Below, piece by piece: positions 43,847 to 53,216 of a stretch of 64,000 bases of DNA (its first letter is position 1; each line of letters begins with the position of its first letter). The DNA is from Streptomyces polyasparticus (lineage in GTDB: Bacteria; Actinomycetota; Actinomycetes; Streptomycetales; Streptomycetaceae). Below the pieces are notes generated by a model that saw only the letters and a program-made list of their open reading frames with translations, was not told the origin of the DNA and made no database searches. The translations under genes and the position numbers were made by a program. The stretch covers positions 109,028 to 173,027 of the forward strand of contig NZ_JACTVJ010000025.1 in assembly GCF_014493765.1 (NCBI RefSeq). Direction: 5' to 3'.

Positions 43847-45095
43847 AGCGCTGCGGCGTGGGCAACGGCTGGGGCGGGCGGGCTCCCGTGTACTGGCCGC
43901 TCGGGCGCATCCGCAGCGGCCGCTCGCCGTACTCCTCCAGGGCGTGCGCGATCCACCCGGCCGTACGGGCCACGGCGAACACGGTCTCGCCGGCCTCGGG
44001 CGGCATCTTGCCTGCCACGGTCAGTACGGCGAGCGCGAGATCGACGTTGGCGTACAGCTCGGTGTGCCGGGCGGTGGTGGCCACCACGTCGTGCGCCGCG
44101 TCCAGCGCCGCACGCGCCTCCGGCACCTCGGCGAGCGCGGCGAACAGGGCCTGTGCGCGCGGATCTTCCCGCGGATACAGCCGGTGGCCGAGCCCGGGCA
44201 CCCGCCGGCCCGCCCGCAGATGGTCGGCCACGACGGCGGCCGCGCTGCCCCGGTCGAGGACCTCGGTGAGCATCCGGTGCGCCAGACCGCTGGCCGCTCC
44301 GTGCAGCGGGCCTTCGAGCACGCCGAGACCGGCGGAGACCGCGGCATACGGATGGGCGCGGGCCGAGGCCGCGACCCGTACCGCGAGCGTGGACGCGGCG
44401 AGGTCGTGGTCGATGAGCAGCACAAGTGCCTTGTCCAGGGCGGTCATCCAGGGTCCGTCGGGCGCACGCCGGGTGAGCCTCGGCCACAGCCGGCCGGCGA
44501 TCGTGTGCTCGTCGCGCGACCAGTGGCCCACGGTGGGCAGGGCGTCGACGAGGGTCGGCACCAAGGCGCGGGCGGTGCCGAGTACGGCCTGCTCGTCGAG
44601 GTCGAAACGGAGGGGGTCGGCCGCCGCCGCGGCGATGGTGGCGACCCGGAGCCGGTCCATCGGCCCGCTGTGCTCGGGCAGTGCCTGCACGGCCCGGCGT
44701 GCGGCGCCGACGATCTCCTCGGGGGCGGTGAAGCGGACCTCCTCGCGCAGCACCCCGGTCCACAGCCACTCGGCGACCGGCTCGTACGTGTAGTGCCCGG
44801 CGAGCTCGGTCGCGTCGACCCCGCGGAAGTAGTAGCCGTCCGGCTCGATCAGTGTGATCCGGGTCCTCACGGCGAGCTCGCCGGAGGCCGAACTCGCCGC
44901 TGCGGAACGGGTGTTGCGCCGGGCCAGCGCTTCCACTTCCTTGACGTCGAAGGTGGATCCGCGCCCGTTCGTCTCCCGTTGGCTGCTCAGCAGCCCCCGG
45001 CTCACGTAGGCGTACACGGTCTCGGCCTTCACGCCCAGCCGCTCCGCCGCCTCCTTGGTGGACAGCCGCCGGCTGCCGCCCTGCTCACCGCTCAT
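43845..45095 (-). CDS. Citrate synthase-like protein with N-terminal helix-turn-helix
   Basis: From ATG 45095 the product has 416 residues. Residues 8-60 form a MerR/excisionase-like helix-turn-helix (RRLSTKEAAERLGVKAETVY, AYVSRGLLSSQRETNGRGST). A citrate synthase fold follows (DGYYFRGVDATELAGHYTYE; substrate-loop region GPLHGAASGLAHRM; VPGLGHRLYPREDPRA with the catalytic His). Citrate synthases condense oxaloacetate or similar with acyl-CoA. The attached DNA-binding domain suggests regulatory or moonlighting function. It is divergent from a second citrate synthase gene, and a 15-bp palindrome lies between. ATG 45125 is an alternative start. Confidence 0.88.
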   Translation of the reverse strand: MSGEQGGSRRLSTKEAAERLGVKAETVYAYVSRGLLSSQRETNGRGSTFDVKEVEALARRNTRSAAASSASGELAVRTRITLIEPDGYYFRGVDATELAGHYTYEPVAEWLWTGVLREEVRFTAPEEIVGAARRAVQALPEHSGPMDRLRVATIAAAAADPLRFDLDEQAVLGTARALVPTLVDALPTVGHWSRDEHTIAGRLWPRLTRRAPDGPWMTALDKALVLLIDHDLAASTLAVRVAASARAHPYAAVSAGLGVLEGPLHGAASGLAHRMLTEVLDRGSAAAVVADHLRAGRRVPGLGHRLYPREDPRAQALFAALAEVPEARAALDAAHDVVATTARHTELYANVDLALAVLTVAGKMPPEAGETVFAVARTAGWIAHALEEYGERPLRMRPSGQYTGARPPQPLPTPQR

Positions 45096-45123
45096 GGCCT
45101 CACCGTATCCGTCATCGCTATGC

Positions 45124-45138
45124 ATTGATTCAATCAAT
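45124..45138. promoter_or_regulatory. 15-bp palindrome between the divergent citrate synthase genes
   Basis: ATTGATTCAATCAAT is a perfect palindrome around a central C, in an unusually AT-rich stretch that continues as ATTGACAATGAT. It lies in the 173-bp divergent gap and is an obvious operator candidate, possibly for the helix-turn-helix citrate synthase itself. Confidence 0.5.
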
Positions 45139-45188
45139 ATTGACAATGATGAAGTCAAGGATAGACAGTCGAATCAAGACGTGGACAG

Positions 45189-45252
45189 AGGAATGCAGAG
45201 CGGCAGGAATGCAGCGCAGCAGGAATGCAGCGCAGCAGGGATGCGGCACAGC
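45189..45252. repeat. 16-bp tandem repeat, four copies, in the 5' region of the second citrate synthase gene
   Basis: Units at 45189, 45205, 45221 and 45237 follow the pattern AGGAATGCAGCGCAGC, the middle two being identical. The array ends just before the ribosome-binding site GAGGGGAG. Each unit contains an AGGA, so it also offers decoy ribosome-binding sites. Confidence 0.88.
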
Positions 45253-45268
45253 AGAGGGGAGCAGGGCA

Positions 45269-46429
45269 ATGGCGCAAGGTCTGATCGGTGAGGTTCCGCG
45301 CGGGCTGGCCGGGGTGGTCGTCACGGACACCGCGCTCGGGGACGTACGAGGCCGCGAGGGCTTCTACCACTACCGCCAGTACTCGGCCGTGGAGCTTGCG
45401 GAGCACCGCGGCTTCGAGGACGTATGGCATCTGATGGTGCACGGAGAACTGCCGGACGCCGCACAGCTGCAGGCTTTCACGGAGCAGGCGGCGGCCCTGC
45501 GCGCCCTGCCCGGCGAGGTGGCCGCGGCGCTCCCCGCGATCGCGCGGGCCTCGGCGCTCTCGGGCCCGCTGGCCGGGCTGCGCACGGCGCTGTCGCTGTT
45601 CGGTGCGGCCAAGGGGTTCAGGCCGGTGTACGACATCGACCCGGAGCGGCGCCTCGCGGACACGCTGGCGGCGAGCGCCGTCGTGCCCACCCTGCTCACC
45701 GCCCTGCACCGCCTGGCGCAGGGCCTGGAGCCGATCGAGCCGCGCACGGACCTCTCGTACGCCGCCAACTACCTCTACATGCAGACCGGTTCGGTGCCGG
45801 ACGCGGCGCGCACGCGAGCGATCGAGCGCTACCTGATCTCCACGATCGACCATGGATTCAATGCGTCCACCTTCACGGCCCGCGTCATCACCTCCACCGG
45901 GGCGGACGTGGCGGCCTGTCTGGTGGGTGCCGTCGGCGCTCTCTCGGGGCCTCTGCACGGTGGTGCGCCCAGCCGGGCGCTCGACACCCTGGACGCGATC
46001 GGCACGCCGGACCGTATCGACTCCTGGATCAGGGAGCGGGTCCTGGCCGGTGACCGGATCATGGGATTCGGCCACCCCGTGTACCGCACGGAGGATCCGC
46101 GCTCGCGGATGCTGCGGGGCATCGCCCGGGAATTCGGCGGCCCGCTGGTCGAGTTCGCGATCGAGGTGGAGCGCCAGGTGGAGGCGATCCTGGCGGAGCT
46201 GAAGCCGGGCCGCGAACTCCACACCAACGTCGAGTTCTACGCGGGCGTGGTCATGGAACTGTGCGGCCTGCCCCGCGAGATGTTCACCCCGACGTTCGCC
46301 GCGGCCCGGGTGGTCGGCTGGAGCGCCAACATCCTGGAACAGGCCGAGGACTCGAAGATCATCCGGCCGGCGGCGCGGTATGTGGGGGCGGAGCCGCCGA
46401 CGAGTGTCCCTACTCTCGATCGGCCGTGA
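45269..46429 (+). CDS. Citrate synthase / 2-methylcitrate synthase-like enzyme
   Basis: A 386-residue citrate synthase-family enzyme without an extra N-terminal domain. Characteristic blocks are GREGFYHYRQYSAVELAEHR, LIDHGFNASTFTARVI-type (ISTIDHGFNASTFTARVITS, first catalytic His), GPLHGGAPSRAL (second His), IMGFGHPVYRTEDPR and PTFAAARVVGWSANILEQ. ATG 45269 has GAGGGGAG upstream; longer frames run into the 16-bp repeat. Whether it uses acetyl-CoA or propionyl-CoA cannot be decided here. It is divergently transcribed from the helix-turn-helix paralogue, probably forming a functional pair. Confidence 0.92.
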   Translation: MAQGLIGEVPRGLAGVVVTDTALGDVRGREGFYHYRQYSAVELAEHRGFEDVWHLMVHGELPDAAQLQAFTEQAAALRALPGEVAAALPAIARASALSGPLAGLRTALSLFGAAKGFRPVYDIDPERRLADTLAASAVVPTLLTALHRLAQGLEPIEPRTDLSYAANYLYMQTGSVPDAARTRAIERYLISTIDHGFNASTFTARVITSTGADVAACLVGAVGALSGPLHGGAPSRALDTLDAIGTPDRIDSWIRERVLAGDRIMGFGHPVYRTEDPRSRMLRGIAREFGGPLVEFAIEVERQVEAILAELKPGRELHTNVEFYAGVVMELCGLPREMFTPTFAAARVVGWSANILEQAEDSKIIRPAARYVGAEPPTSVPTLDRP

Positions 46430-46621
46430 ATGTCAGCGGCTTCCGATGATTCATCCTGATAGGTGGTTCATTCTGAGCCAATCTGACTGCGTCAAGCTCC
46501 CAGGCTGTACGGATTTCGGCCAGCGGGGCCCATGTCAGCCGAGGTTCACGAATGGCTCAATGTGAAGCGTGGTGCGCGCGTGCAGGTTTAGTCGTGCGTG
46601 CAGGGCAGGCTTAAATGCCCT

Positions 46622-46876
46622 GTGACCATTGATCCAAACGCTCGCGTGCGCCGACGCCTCGGTGCCTCTCCTGCTCAGCGCGGAAGCCTCAGCGGAAGCA
46701 ACTGCCCCGACATCTTCGAATTGTCGGACGGTTCCTTCGCCATCATCGGTACCGACCGTACCGACCTCCTCGAGGGCAGCCTGCCCGCCGATGCCTCACG
46801 CGGTGCTCACGAGCGGATCGTGGTCATCACCCGCGAGACCCTACTCAGGGCAAAAAGTGATATCCCGGACGCCTGA
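46622..46876 (+). CDS. Small conserved hypothetical protein
   Basis: GTG 46622 gives 84 residues: TIDPNARVRRRLGASPAQRG, then a compact region NCPDIFELSDGSFAIIGTDR and a final VVITRETLLRAKSDI. The central Asp/Ile/Gly pattern suggests a small beta-rich fold. Similar short proteins are encoded next to DUF6082 genes in Streptomyces, as here with the convergent DUF6082 gene 105 bp away. No ribosome-binding site stands out. Function unknown; a toxin-antitoxin or immunity role would be speculation. Confidence 0.7.
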   Translation: MTIDPNARVRRRLGASPAQRGSLSGSNCPDIFELSDGSFAIIGTDRTDLLEGSLPADASRGAHERIVVITRETLLRAKSDIPDA

Positions 46877-46926
46877 CACATCCGGCGCTCACGCCTCATA
46901 CCTCTCAGACACTGGCTTCGACCCCC

Positions 46927-46967
46927 AAGGCCCGGTACTCGCTCCCCGAGCGTGCGTACCGGGCCTT
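46927..46967. terminator. Bidirectional terminator
   Basis: AAGGCCCGGTAC (46927-46938) and GTACCGGGCCTT (46956-46967) form a 12-bp perfect stem between two convergent genes, with a GCTC/GAGC inner pairing. Confidence 0.88.
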
Positions 46968-46981
46968 CGCATGCCCTCGCG

Positions 46982-47440
46982 TCAGTTCCCGACCACCCAC
47001 CACTCGTCGGAGTCGGACTCGTCGAGGAGATCCGCCAGCTTGTCGACCTCGCGTCCGATCCGCGCCTCGTCCGACTCGTCGTCGAGAGTGAGGCGTTGAG
47101 CACGGGTGGCGTCCCAGTACTCGCGGAAGACCTCGTTCTGCAGCATGCCGCGTACGTAGCCGATGAACTGCTCCTCGGTGATGTTCTCGATGCGCCAGGC
47201 CAGGAGAGCGTTGGTGTACATGGCGTTGGCGAACAGATACTGCCGGCGTCGCTCGTCGGTGACATTGCCACCGTGGAGATCGAAGACGGATGCGAGCGAG
47301 GGGTCGCTGAGGGCCTTGCCCAACAGGTCCAGCTGGAGCTGCTGCTGAGCTATCAGCCGGTTGTGGCGATCCTGTCGCTCCAGATGTTCGAGCAGGCGCT
47401 GCTGTATGTCGGCGTTCACCCCAGAACTCTGTGTGGCCAT
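46982..47440 (-). CDS. DUF6082 family protein
   Basis: The 152-residue protein is mostly helical: a heptad-like N-terminus (QRLLEHLERQDRHNRLIAQQ), then QYLFANAMYTNALLAWRIEN and MLQNEVFREYWDATRAQR, and an acidic C-terminus ending EWWVVGN. This matches DUF6082, a Streptomyces family of unknown function sometimes encoded beside DNA-binding proteins. ATG 47440 has GAGGG upstream. It is convergent with an 84-residue companion. No catalytic residues are evident. Confidence 0.78.
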   Translation of the reverse strand: MATQSSGVNADIQQRLLEHLERQDRHNRLIAQQQLQLDLLGKALSDPSLASVFDLHGGNVTDERRRQYLFANAMYTNALLAWRIENITEEQFIGYVRGMLQNEVFREYWDATRAQRLTLDDESDEARIGREVDKLADLLDESDSDEWWVVGN

Positions 47441-47787
47441 GTCAACCCTCGATTCAGGCGACCGTCCGCCGGCCGTCGGGTGCGGGGCGACAGGGGAGCG
47501 GGACCGGCGAGCGGTGGGCGGTGCGCTTGCCACCCTCCAGGGTGCCGAGCGGCTCTGGTCGGCGGGAGGGCGGAGAGGACGGCGCACAGTCGCGTACTGA
47601 TGTCGTGACATGCGCCGTGCAGGTTCTGTGCCCCGCAAGCGGTGCTAACAATCGTTTACTGCGGGCAACTCGATGAAAAAATCTGCACTGAGTGCCGGAA
47701 GCGAGGGCTCCCCAGGGCCCCGAGTGCCGCAAGTGAGAGCTTGCCTATGCTGTTCCGGTTCCCCTCACGCCGTACGAAAGGCGCAGC
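47441..47787. other. 347-bp divergent gap without a supported gene
   Basis: The gap separates the DUF6082 start from the COG0523 GTPase start. Frames that cross it have no ribosome-binding sites. GAAAGG at 47776-47781 serves the GTPase gene. I found no Zur-like TGAAAATCATTTTCA site, although such boxes precede many COG0523 genes. Confidence 0.4.
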
Positions 47788-49125
47788 GTGTCCGAGTGGC
47801 AGATTTCCGGAGACGAGCGGCAGATCTCCGGAGGCGAGCGGCAGATCTCCGGAGGCGAGCAACAGCTCTCCGGAGGCGGGCAGCAGGCATCGGGGCCTGC
47901 GCGGCAGATCCCCGTGGTCGTGCTCGCCGGTTTTCTGGGAGTGGGCAAGACCACCCTGCTCAATCACCTTCTGCGGGGCAGCGGCGGCACCCGGGTCGGC
48001 GTCGTCGTCAATGACTTCGGAGCGATCGAGATCGACGCCATGTCCGTCTCGGGGCAGGTCGGTTCCACCGTCTCGCTCGGCAACGGCTGTCTGTGCTGTG
48101 CCGTCGACGGCAGCGAGCTCGACGCGTATCTGGAGAAGCTCACCCACCCGTCCGTGGGGCTCGACGTCATCGTGATCGAGGCCAGCGGACTCGCCGAGCC
48201 GCAGGAACTGGTGCGGATGCTGCTCGCCAGCGAGAACCCGTACGCGGTGTACGGCGGGCTCGTCGAGGTGGTCGACGCGGCCGAGTTCGAGGCCACGCGC
48301 GAGCGGCATCCCGAGCTCGAACGGCATCTGGCGCTGGCCGACTTGATCGTGCTCAACAAGGTTGACCGGATCAATGCCGAGGCGCTCGGGCGCCTGCGCG
48401 ATGCCATCGCCGGGGCCGGCGCGACAGCCGCGGTCGTCGAAGCCTCGTACGGCCGGATCGATCCCGAGTTGCTCTTCGAGCGGCGCCCGAGCACGGAGCG
48501 GATCGGGCAGCTGTCCTTCGACGACGTACGGGAGGAAGTCGGGGCGGACGGGGAAGACGGGGAGGGCTGGGAGCAAGGGGGCCACGAAGGACACGAAGGT
48601 CACGAGAGCCGCGGAGGCCACGGGGCCGGGCACGAGGGCCACTTGCACGCCGCGTACGAGACCGTCTCGTTCGAGGCACGGACCCCGATGAGCCCGCGGC
48701 GGCTGCTCGACTTTCTCGATGCGCGGCCCCAAGGCCTCTACCGCATCAAGGGGTTCATCGACTTCGGCGACCACGACCGGCGCAACCGGTACGCGCTGCA
48801 CGCCGTCGGCCGGTTTCTGCGGTTCACGCCCGAGCCGTGGGGTCCGGGGCAGGAGCGGTGCACACAGCTGGTGCTGATCGGCGCGGGCGTCGATACGGCC
48901 GCGCTGACGGCCGGACTCGAGCGGTGCCGCGACGACGTGCCGCAGGATGTCCGGCCCGAGGCCATGTGGGGAGTGCTGCGGTTCGTACGGCAGGACGGCA
49001 GCGAGGAGGCCGAGTTGGTGCCCGAGGCGGGGCAGGCCGTGGATGCGGCGGACGGGGTGGACGAGCTGGGCGAGTCGTTCGAGCTGGACGAGTTGGACGA
49101 GCTGGACGAACCGGAGTCGGACTAG
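47788..49125 (+). CDS. COG0523/CobW-family metal-chaperone GTPase
   Basis: A 445-residue GTPase with Walker A GFLGVGKTT (48-56), the metal-binding GCLCC (100-104), IEASGLAEPQ and the base-recognition NKVD. A His-rich stretch near 265-290 (EGHEGHESRGGHGAGHEGHL) would bind transition metals, and the C-terminal CobW domain follows. Such proteins deliver or sense zinc, cobalt or similar metals. Two oddities: an N-terminal seven-residue tandem repeat (QISGGER, four copies) encoded by a 21-bp DNA repeat, and an acidic DELDELDELDE-type tail. GTG 47788 is the start with GAAAGG upstream; translation from within the repeat is conceivable. Confidence 0.9.
   Translation: MSEWQISGDERQISGGERQISGGEQQLSGGGQQASGPARQIPVVVLAGFLGVGKTTLLNHLLRGSGGTRVGVVVNDFGAIEIDAMSVSGQVGSTVSLGNGCLCCAVDGSELDAYLEKLTHPSVGLDVIVIEASGLAEPQELVRMLLASENPYAVYGGLVEVVDAAEFEATRERHPELERHLALADLIVLNKVDRINAEALGRLRDAIAGAGATAAVVEASYGRIDPELLFERRPSTERIGQLSFDDVREEVGADGEDGEGWEQGGHEGHEGHESRGGHGAGHEGHLHAAYETVSFEARTPMSPRRLLDFLDARPQGLYRIKGFIDFGDHDRRNRYALHAVGRFLRFTPEPWGPGQERCTQLVLIGAGVDTAALTAGLERCRDDVPQDVRPEAMWGVLRFVRQDGSEEAELVPEAGQAVDAADGVDELGESFELDELDELDEPESD
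47798..47881. repeat. 21-bp in-frame tandem repeat at the start of the COG0523 gene
   Basis: Four 21-bp units (47798, 47819, 47840, 47861) follow GGCAGATCTCCGGAGGCGAG. They keep the frame and encode the heptapeptide repeat. The array contains several GGAGG sequences that could act as internal ribosome-binding sites. Confidence 0.9.
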
Positions 49126-49147
49126 GCGGACGAGGCCGCCCACGGCA

Positions 49148-49184
49148 AGGGGCCGGACCCGGCTGACGCCCGAGTCCGGCCCCT
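49148..49184. terminator. Bidirectional terminator
   Basis: AGGGGCCGGAC (49148-49158) and GTCCGGCCCCT (49174-49184) form an 11-bp perfect stem between the convergent COG0523 and parC genes. Confidence 0.88.
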
Positions 49185-49199
49185 GTGAGGCTCCGCCGG

Positions 49200-51650
49200 T
49201 TACACCAGCCCCGACACCGCCGCCACCGGCTTGCCGAGCGAGATGCCCGAGCCGTCGCGGCGCGGGTCGAGCTCAGGCAGCTCGGCCGGAGTGCCGTTGC
49301 GCTGGGCCGCCTTCGCCGGCACCGGACCCGCCCAGGCGAAGGACAGGCAGTCCTCGCCCTTGAGGAAGCGCTGCGCCCGGACACCGCCCGTGGCCCGCCC
49401 CTTGCGCGGGTACAGGTCGAACGGTGTGGCCTTGGCCGTGGTCTGCACCGAGTCGTCGAGCGTGCCGCGTGAGCCCGCGATGGTGAACACCACCGCGTCC
49501 GCCGCCGGGTCCACCGCCGTGAACGCGATCACCTTCGCGCCCGCCGCCAGCTTGATGCCCGCCATGCCGCCGGCCGGGCGGCCCTGCGGGCGGACCTGCG
49601 ATGCCTGGTACCTGAGCAGCTGTGCGTCGTCCGTGATGAAGACCAAGTCCTCCTCGCCGGTGCGCAGTTCACACGCCCCGACGATCCGGTCGCCGTCCTT
49701 GAGCGTGATGACTTCGAGCTCGTCCTTGTTGGCCGGATAGTCCGGCACGACGCGCTTGACCACGCCCTGCTCGGTGCCGAGCGCCAGGCCCGGCGAGGAC
49801 TCGTCCAGCGTCATCAGACAGATCAGGCTTTCGTCGTCCTCCAGCGAGAGGAACTCCGAAATCGGCGCGCCGCCCGAGAGGTTGGGCGCTGATGCGGTGT
49901 CCGGCAGCTGGGGCAGATCGATGACGTTCAGACGGAGCAGACGGCCCGAGGAGAGCACCGCGCCCACCTCGCCGCGCTGGGTCGCCGGCACCGCCGAGAC
50001 GATCACGTCGTGCTTGACGCGCTTGGCCTCGGCGTCGAAGGAGACCTCGCCGTTGGCCGTACGGGCGAGCAGTCCCGTGGAGGAGAGCAGCACCCGGCAC
50101 GGGTCGTCGGCGACCTCGAGCGGCACCGCGGACGCGGGGGCGCCCGCCGACTCCAGGAGCACGGTACGGCGGTCGGTGCCGAACTTCTTGGCCACCGCGG
50201 CCAGTTCGGTGGAGACCAGCTTGCGCAGCTCGCTGTCCGAGTCGAGGATCGCGGTCAGCTCGGCGATCTCGGCCTTGAGGCGGTCGCGCTCCGACTCCAG
50301 CTCGATCCGGTCGAACTTGGTGAGCCGGCGCAGCGGGGTGTCGAGGATGTACTGCGTCTGGATCTCGCTCAGCGAGAAGCGCTCCATCAGGCGCTCCTTG
50401 GCCTGCGCGGAGTTGTCGCTGGAGCGGATCAGACGGATGACCTCGTCGATGTCGAGCAGCGCGACGAGCAGGCCCTCGACCAGATGCAGGCGGTCCTGCT
50501 TCTTGCCGCGGCGGAACTCGCTGCGGCGCCGTACGACCTCGAAGCGGTGGTCGAGGTAGACCTCAAGGAGCTCCTTGAGGCCGAGCGTGAGCGGCTGGCC
50601 GTCCACGAGCGCCACATTGTTGATACCGAAGGACTCCTCCATCGGCGTCAGTTTGTAGAGCTGCTCCAGAACGGCCTCGGGCACGAAGCCGTTCTTGATC
50701 TCGATGACCAGACGCAGGCCGTGCGCACGGTCGGTGAGGTCCTTGACGTCGGCGATGCCCTGCAGCTTCTTCGCGCCGACCAGGTCCTTGATCTTGGAGA
50801 TGACCTTCTCGGGGCCGACGGTGAAGGGCAGTTCGGTGACGACGAGGCCCTTGCGGCGCGCCGTCACGTTCTCGATCGCGACCGTCGCGCGGATCTTGAA
50901 GGTGCCGCGCCCGCTCTCGTACGCGTCCTTGATGCCGCCGAGGCCGACGATCTTGCCGCCCGTGGGCAGGTCGGGACCCGGGACGAAACGCATCAGCGTC
51001 TCGAGGTCGGCGCCCGGGTGCTTGATGAGATGGCGGGCCGCGGCGATGACCTCGCCGAGGTTGTGCGGCGGCATGTTGGTGGCCATGCCGACCGCGATCC
51101 CGGACGCGCCGTTGACCAGGAGATTCGGATACGCGGCCGGCAGTGCGACCGGCTCCTGCTCCTGCCCGTCGTAATTGGGCGTGAAGTCGACCGTGTTCTC
51201 GTCGATGGACTCCGTCATCAAGGACGTGGCGTCGGCCATCCGGCACTCGGTGTACCGCATCGCGGCCGGCGGGTCGTCATTGCCGAGCGAACCGAAGTTG
51301 CCGTGCCCGTCGACCAGCGGAAGCCGCATGGAGAACGGCTGCGCCATGCGGACGAGCGCGTCATAGATGGACGCGTCGCCATGGGGGTGCAACTTACCCA
51401 TGACCTCGCCGACGACGCGGGCGCACTTCACATAGCCGCGGTCGGGGCGCAGCCCCATCTCGTTCATCTGGTAGACGATCCGGCGGTGCACCGGCTTCAT
51501 GCCGTCGCGGGCGTCCGGCAGGGCGCGCGAGTAGATGACCGAGTACGCGTACTCGAGGAAGGAGCCCTGCATCTCGTCGACGACGTCGATGTCGAGGATC
51601 TTCTCCTCGAAGTCGTCCGGCGGCGGGGTCTTCGTGCTGCGGCGGGCCAT
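49200..51650 (-). CDS. parC: Topoisomerase IV subunit A
   Basis: The 816-residue protein is the DNA-cleaving subunit of a type IIA topoisomerase. The catalytic Tyr133 lies in [10 protein letters not shown], the quinolone-resistance region is [20 protein letters not shown], and the long coiled-coil tower and C-terminal beta-pinwheel repeats (for example [17 protein letters not shown]-like segments) follow. A GyrA-box QRRGGKG is not seen, consistent with ParC rather than gyrase. ParE is encoded at 24.2 kb, so the two subunits are about 23 kb apart, as known for Streptomyces. The ATG at 51650 has GAAGGAG upstream. It is divergent from the M16 peptidase operon. Confidence 0.93.
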   Translation of the reverse strand: MARRSTKTPPPDDFEEKILDIDVVDEMQGSFLEYAYSVIYSRALPDARDGMKPVHRRIVYQMNEMGLRPDRGYVKCARVVGEVMGKLHPHGDASIYDALVRMAQPFSMRLPLVDGHGNFGSLGNDDPPAAMRYTECRMADATSLMTESIDENTVDFTPNYDGQEQEPVALPAAYPNLLVNGASGIAVGMATNMPPHNLGEVIAAARHLIKHPGADLETLMRFVPGPDLPTGGKIVGLGGIKDAYESGRGTFKIRATVAIENVTARRKGLVVTELPFTVGPEKVISKIKDLVGAKKLQGIADVKDLTDRAHGLRLVIEIKNGFVPEAVLEQLYKLTPMEESFGINNVALVDGQPLTLGLKELLEVYLDHRFEVVRRRSEFRRGKKQDRLHLVEGLLVALLDIDEVIRLIRSSDNSAQAKERLMERFSLSEIQTQYILDTPLRRLTKFDRIELESERDRLKAEIAELTAILDSDSELRKLVSTELAAVAKKFGTDRRTVLLESAGAPASAVPLEVADDPCRVLLSSTGLLARTANGEVSFDAEAKRVKHDVIVSAVPATQRGEVGAVLSSGRLLRLNVIDLPQLPDTASAPNLSGGAPISEFLSLEDDESLICLMTLDESSPGLALGTEQGVVKRVVPDYPANKDELEVITLKDGDRIVGACELRTGEEDLVFITDDAQLLRYQASQVRPQGRPAGGMAGIKLAAGAKVIAFTAVDPAADAVVFTIAGSRGTLDDSVQTTAKATPFDLYPRKGRATGGVRAQRFLKGEDCLSFAWAGPVPAKAAQRNGTPAELPELDPRRDGSGISLGKPVAAVSGLV

Positions 51651-51863
51651 CGCTGCTGCGGCTCCTTCACCTACAAGTGCGGTTCTCTGACGCGGACCAT
51701 TGTGGACCGCGCCACTGACAACGCGGACGCCGACCCGGCCACGGAGCACGGATGTGATCGCTCTGGGCTGAGCGGAGACGGGAACTTACCCGGATGTCCG
51801 CGCGCTTGCATACAGTGACAGAACTCTCCACCCGCACGTACTTCACGCATTCGAAGGGACCAC

Positions 51864-53216
51864 ATGCCCATGGGTCACACGGCCACCGCCGAGGCCGGCT
51901 CCGGCGGCCTGACAGCGACCGAGCACCGGCTGGCCAACGGCCTGCGCGTCGTGCTCTCCGAAGATCACCTGACCCCAGTCGCTGCCGTGTGCCTCTGGTA
52001 CGACGTCGGTTCACGGCACGAGGTCAAGGGCCGTACCGGCCTCGCCCACCTCTTCGAGCACCTGATGTTCCAGGGCTCGGGCCAGGTGAAGGGCAACGGG
52101 CACTTCGAGCTGGTGCAGGGCGCGGGCGGTTCGCTCAACGGCACGACCAGCTTCGAGCGCACCAACTACTTCGAGACCATGCCCGCCCACCAGCTGGAGC
52201 TCGCGCTCTGGCTGGAGGCCGACCGCATGGGCTCGCTGCTCGTGGCCCTCGACGACGAGTCGATGGAGAACCAGCGCGACGTCGTCAAGAACGAGCGGCG
52301 CCAGCGCTACGACAACGTCCCGTACGGCACCGCGTTCGAGAAGCTCACCGCGCTCTCGTACCCCGAGGGCCACCCGTACCACCACACACCCATCGGCTCG
52401 ATGGCCGACCTGGACGCGGCCACGCTGGAGGACGCGCGGAACTTCTTCCGTACGTACTACGCGCCGAACAATGCGGTGCTCTCGGTCGTCGGCGACATCG
52501 ACCCCGAGCAGACCCTCGCCTGGATCGAGAAGTACTTCGGCTCCATCCCGTCCCACGACGGAAAGCAGCCGCCGCGCGACGGCTCGCTGCCCGAGATCAT
52601 CGGCGAGCAGAAGCGCGAGGTGATCGAGGAGGAGGTGCCGGCCCGCGCCCTGATGGCCGCCTACCGCCTGCCGCACGACGGCACGCGCGAGTGCGACGCG
52701 GCCGACCTGGCGCTGACCGTGCTCGGCGGCGGCGAGTCCTCGCGGCTCTACAACCGTCTCGTACGGCGCGACCAGACCGCTGTCGCCGCCGGGTTCGGCC
52801 TCCTGCGCCTGGCCGGTGCTCCCTCGCTCGGCTGGCTCGACGTGAAGACCTCCGGTGACGTCGAAGTCCCGGTGATCGAGGCCGCCGTCGACGAGGAGCT
52901 CGCACGGTTCGCCGCCGAGGGCCCCACGGCCGAGGAAATGGAGCGCGCGCAGGCCCAGTTGGAGCGCGAGTGGCTCGACCGGCTCGGCACCGTCGCGGGC
53001 CGCGCCGACGAACTGTGCCGCTATGCCGTCCTGTTCGGCGACCCGCAGCTGGCACTCACCGCCGTGGACCGCGTCCTGTCGGTCACGGCCGAGGAGGTCC
53101 AGACGGTGGCCAAGGCCCGGCTGCGCCCCGACAACCGCGCGGTCCTCGTGTACGAGCCCGTGCACGCCGACGACGCCGACGAAAGTGACGTAGAGGAAGA
53201 GGAGGCGGGGCAGTGA
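51864..53216 (+). CDS. M16-family zinc metallopeptidase, catalytic subunit
   Basis: The 450-residue protein has the inverted zinc motif HLFEHLMFQG (HxxEH) in the N-terminal M16 domain and a downstream glutamate in SMENQRDVVKNERRQRYDN. The second M16 domain is in the C-terminal half (MAAYRLPHDGTRECDAADLA). M16 peptidases work as paired halves enclosing peptide substrates. The next gene, overlapping by 4 bp, encodes a homologue without the zinc motif, the usual partner. No signal peptide; cytoplasmic. ATG 51864 has GAAGGGA upstream; ATG 51870 is also possible. Confidence 0.92.
   Translation: MPMGHTATAEAGSGGLTATEHRLANGLRVVLSEDHLTPVAAVCLWYDVGSRHEVKGRTGLAHLFEHLMFQGSGQVKGNGHFELVQGAGGSLNGTTSFERTNYFETMPAHQLELALWLEADRMGSLLVALDDESMENQRDVVKNERRQRYDNVPYGTAFEKLTALSYPEGHPYHHTPIGSMADLDAATLEDARNFFRTYYAPNNAVLSVVGDIDPEQTLAWIEKYFGSIPSHDGKQPPRDGSLPEIIGEQKREVIEEEVPARALMAAYRLPHDGTRECDAADLALTVLGGGESSRLYNRLVRRDQTAVAAGFGLLRLAGAPSLGWLDVKTSGDVEVPVIEAAVDEELARFAAEGPTAEEMERAQAQLEREWLDRLGTVAGRADELCRYAVLFGDPQLALTAVDRVLSVTAEEVQTVAKARLRPDNRAVLVYEPVHADDADESDVEEEEAGQ

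Noticed and set aside
47642-48175. Cys-containing frame starting MLTIVYCGQL before the COG0523 gene
   Set aside because: It overlaps the GTPase gene in another frame and soon becomes repetitive Arg/Ser sequence.
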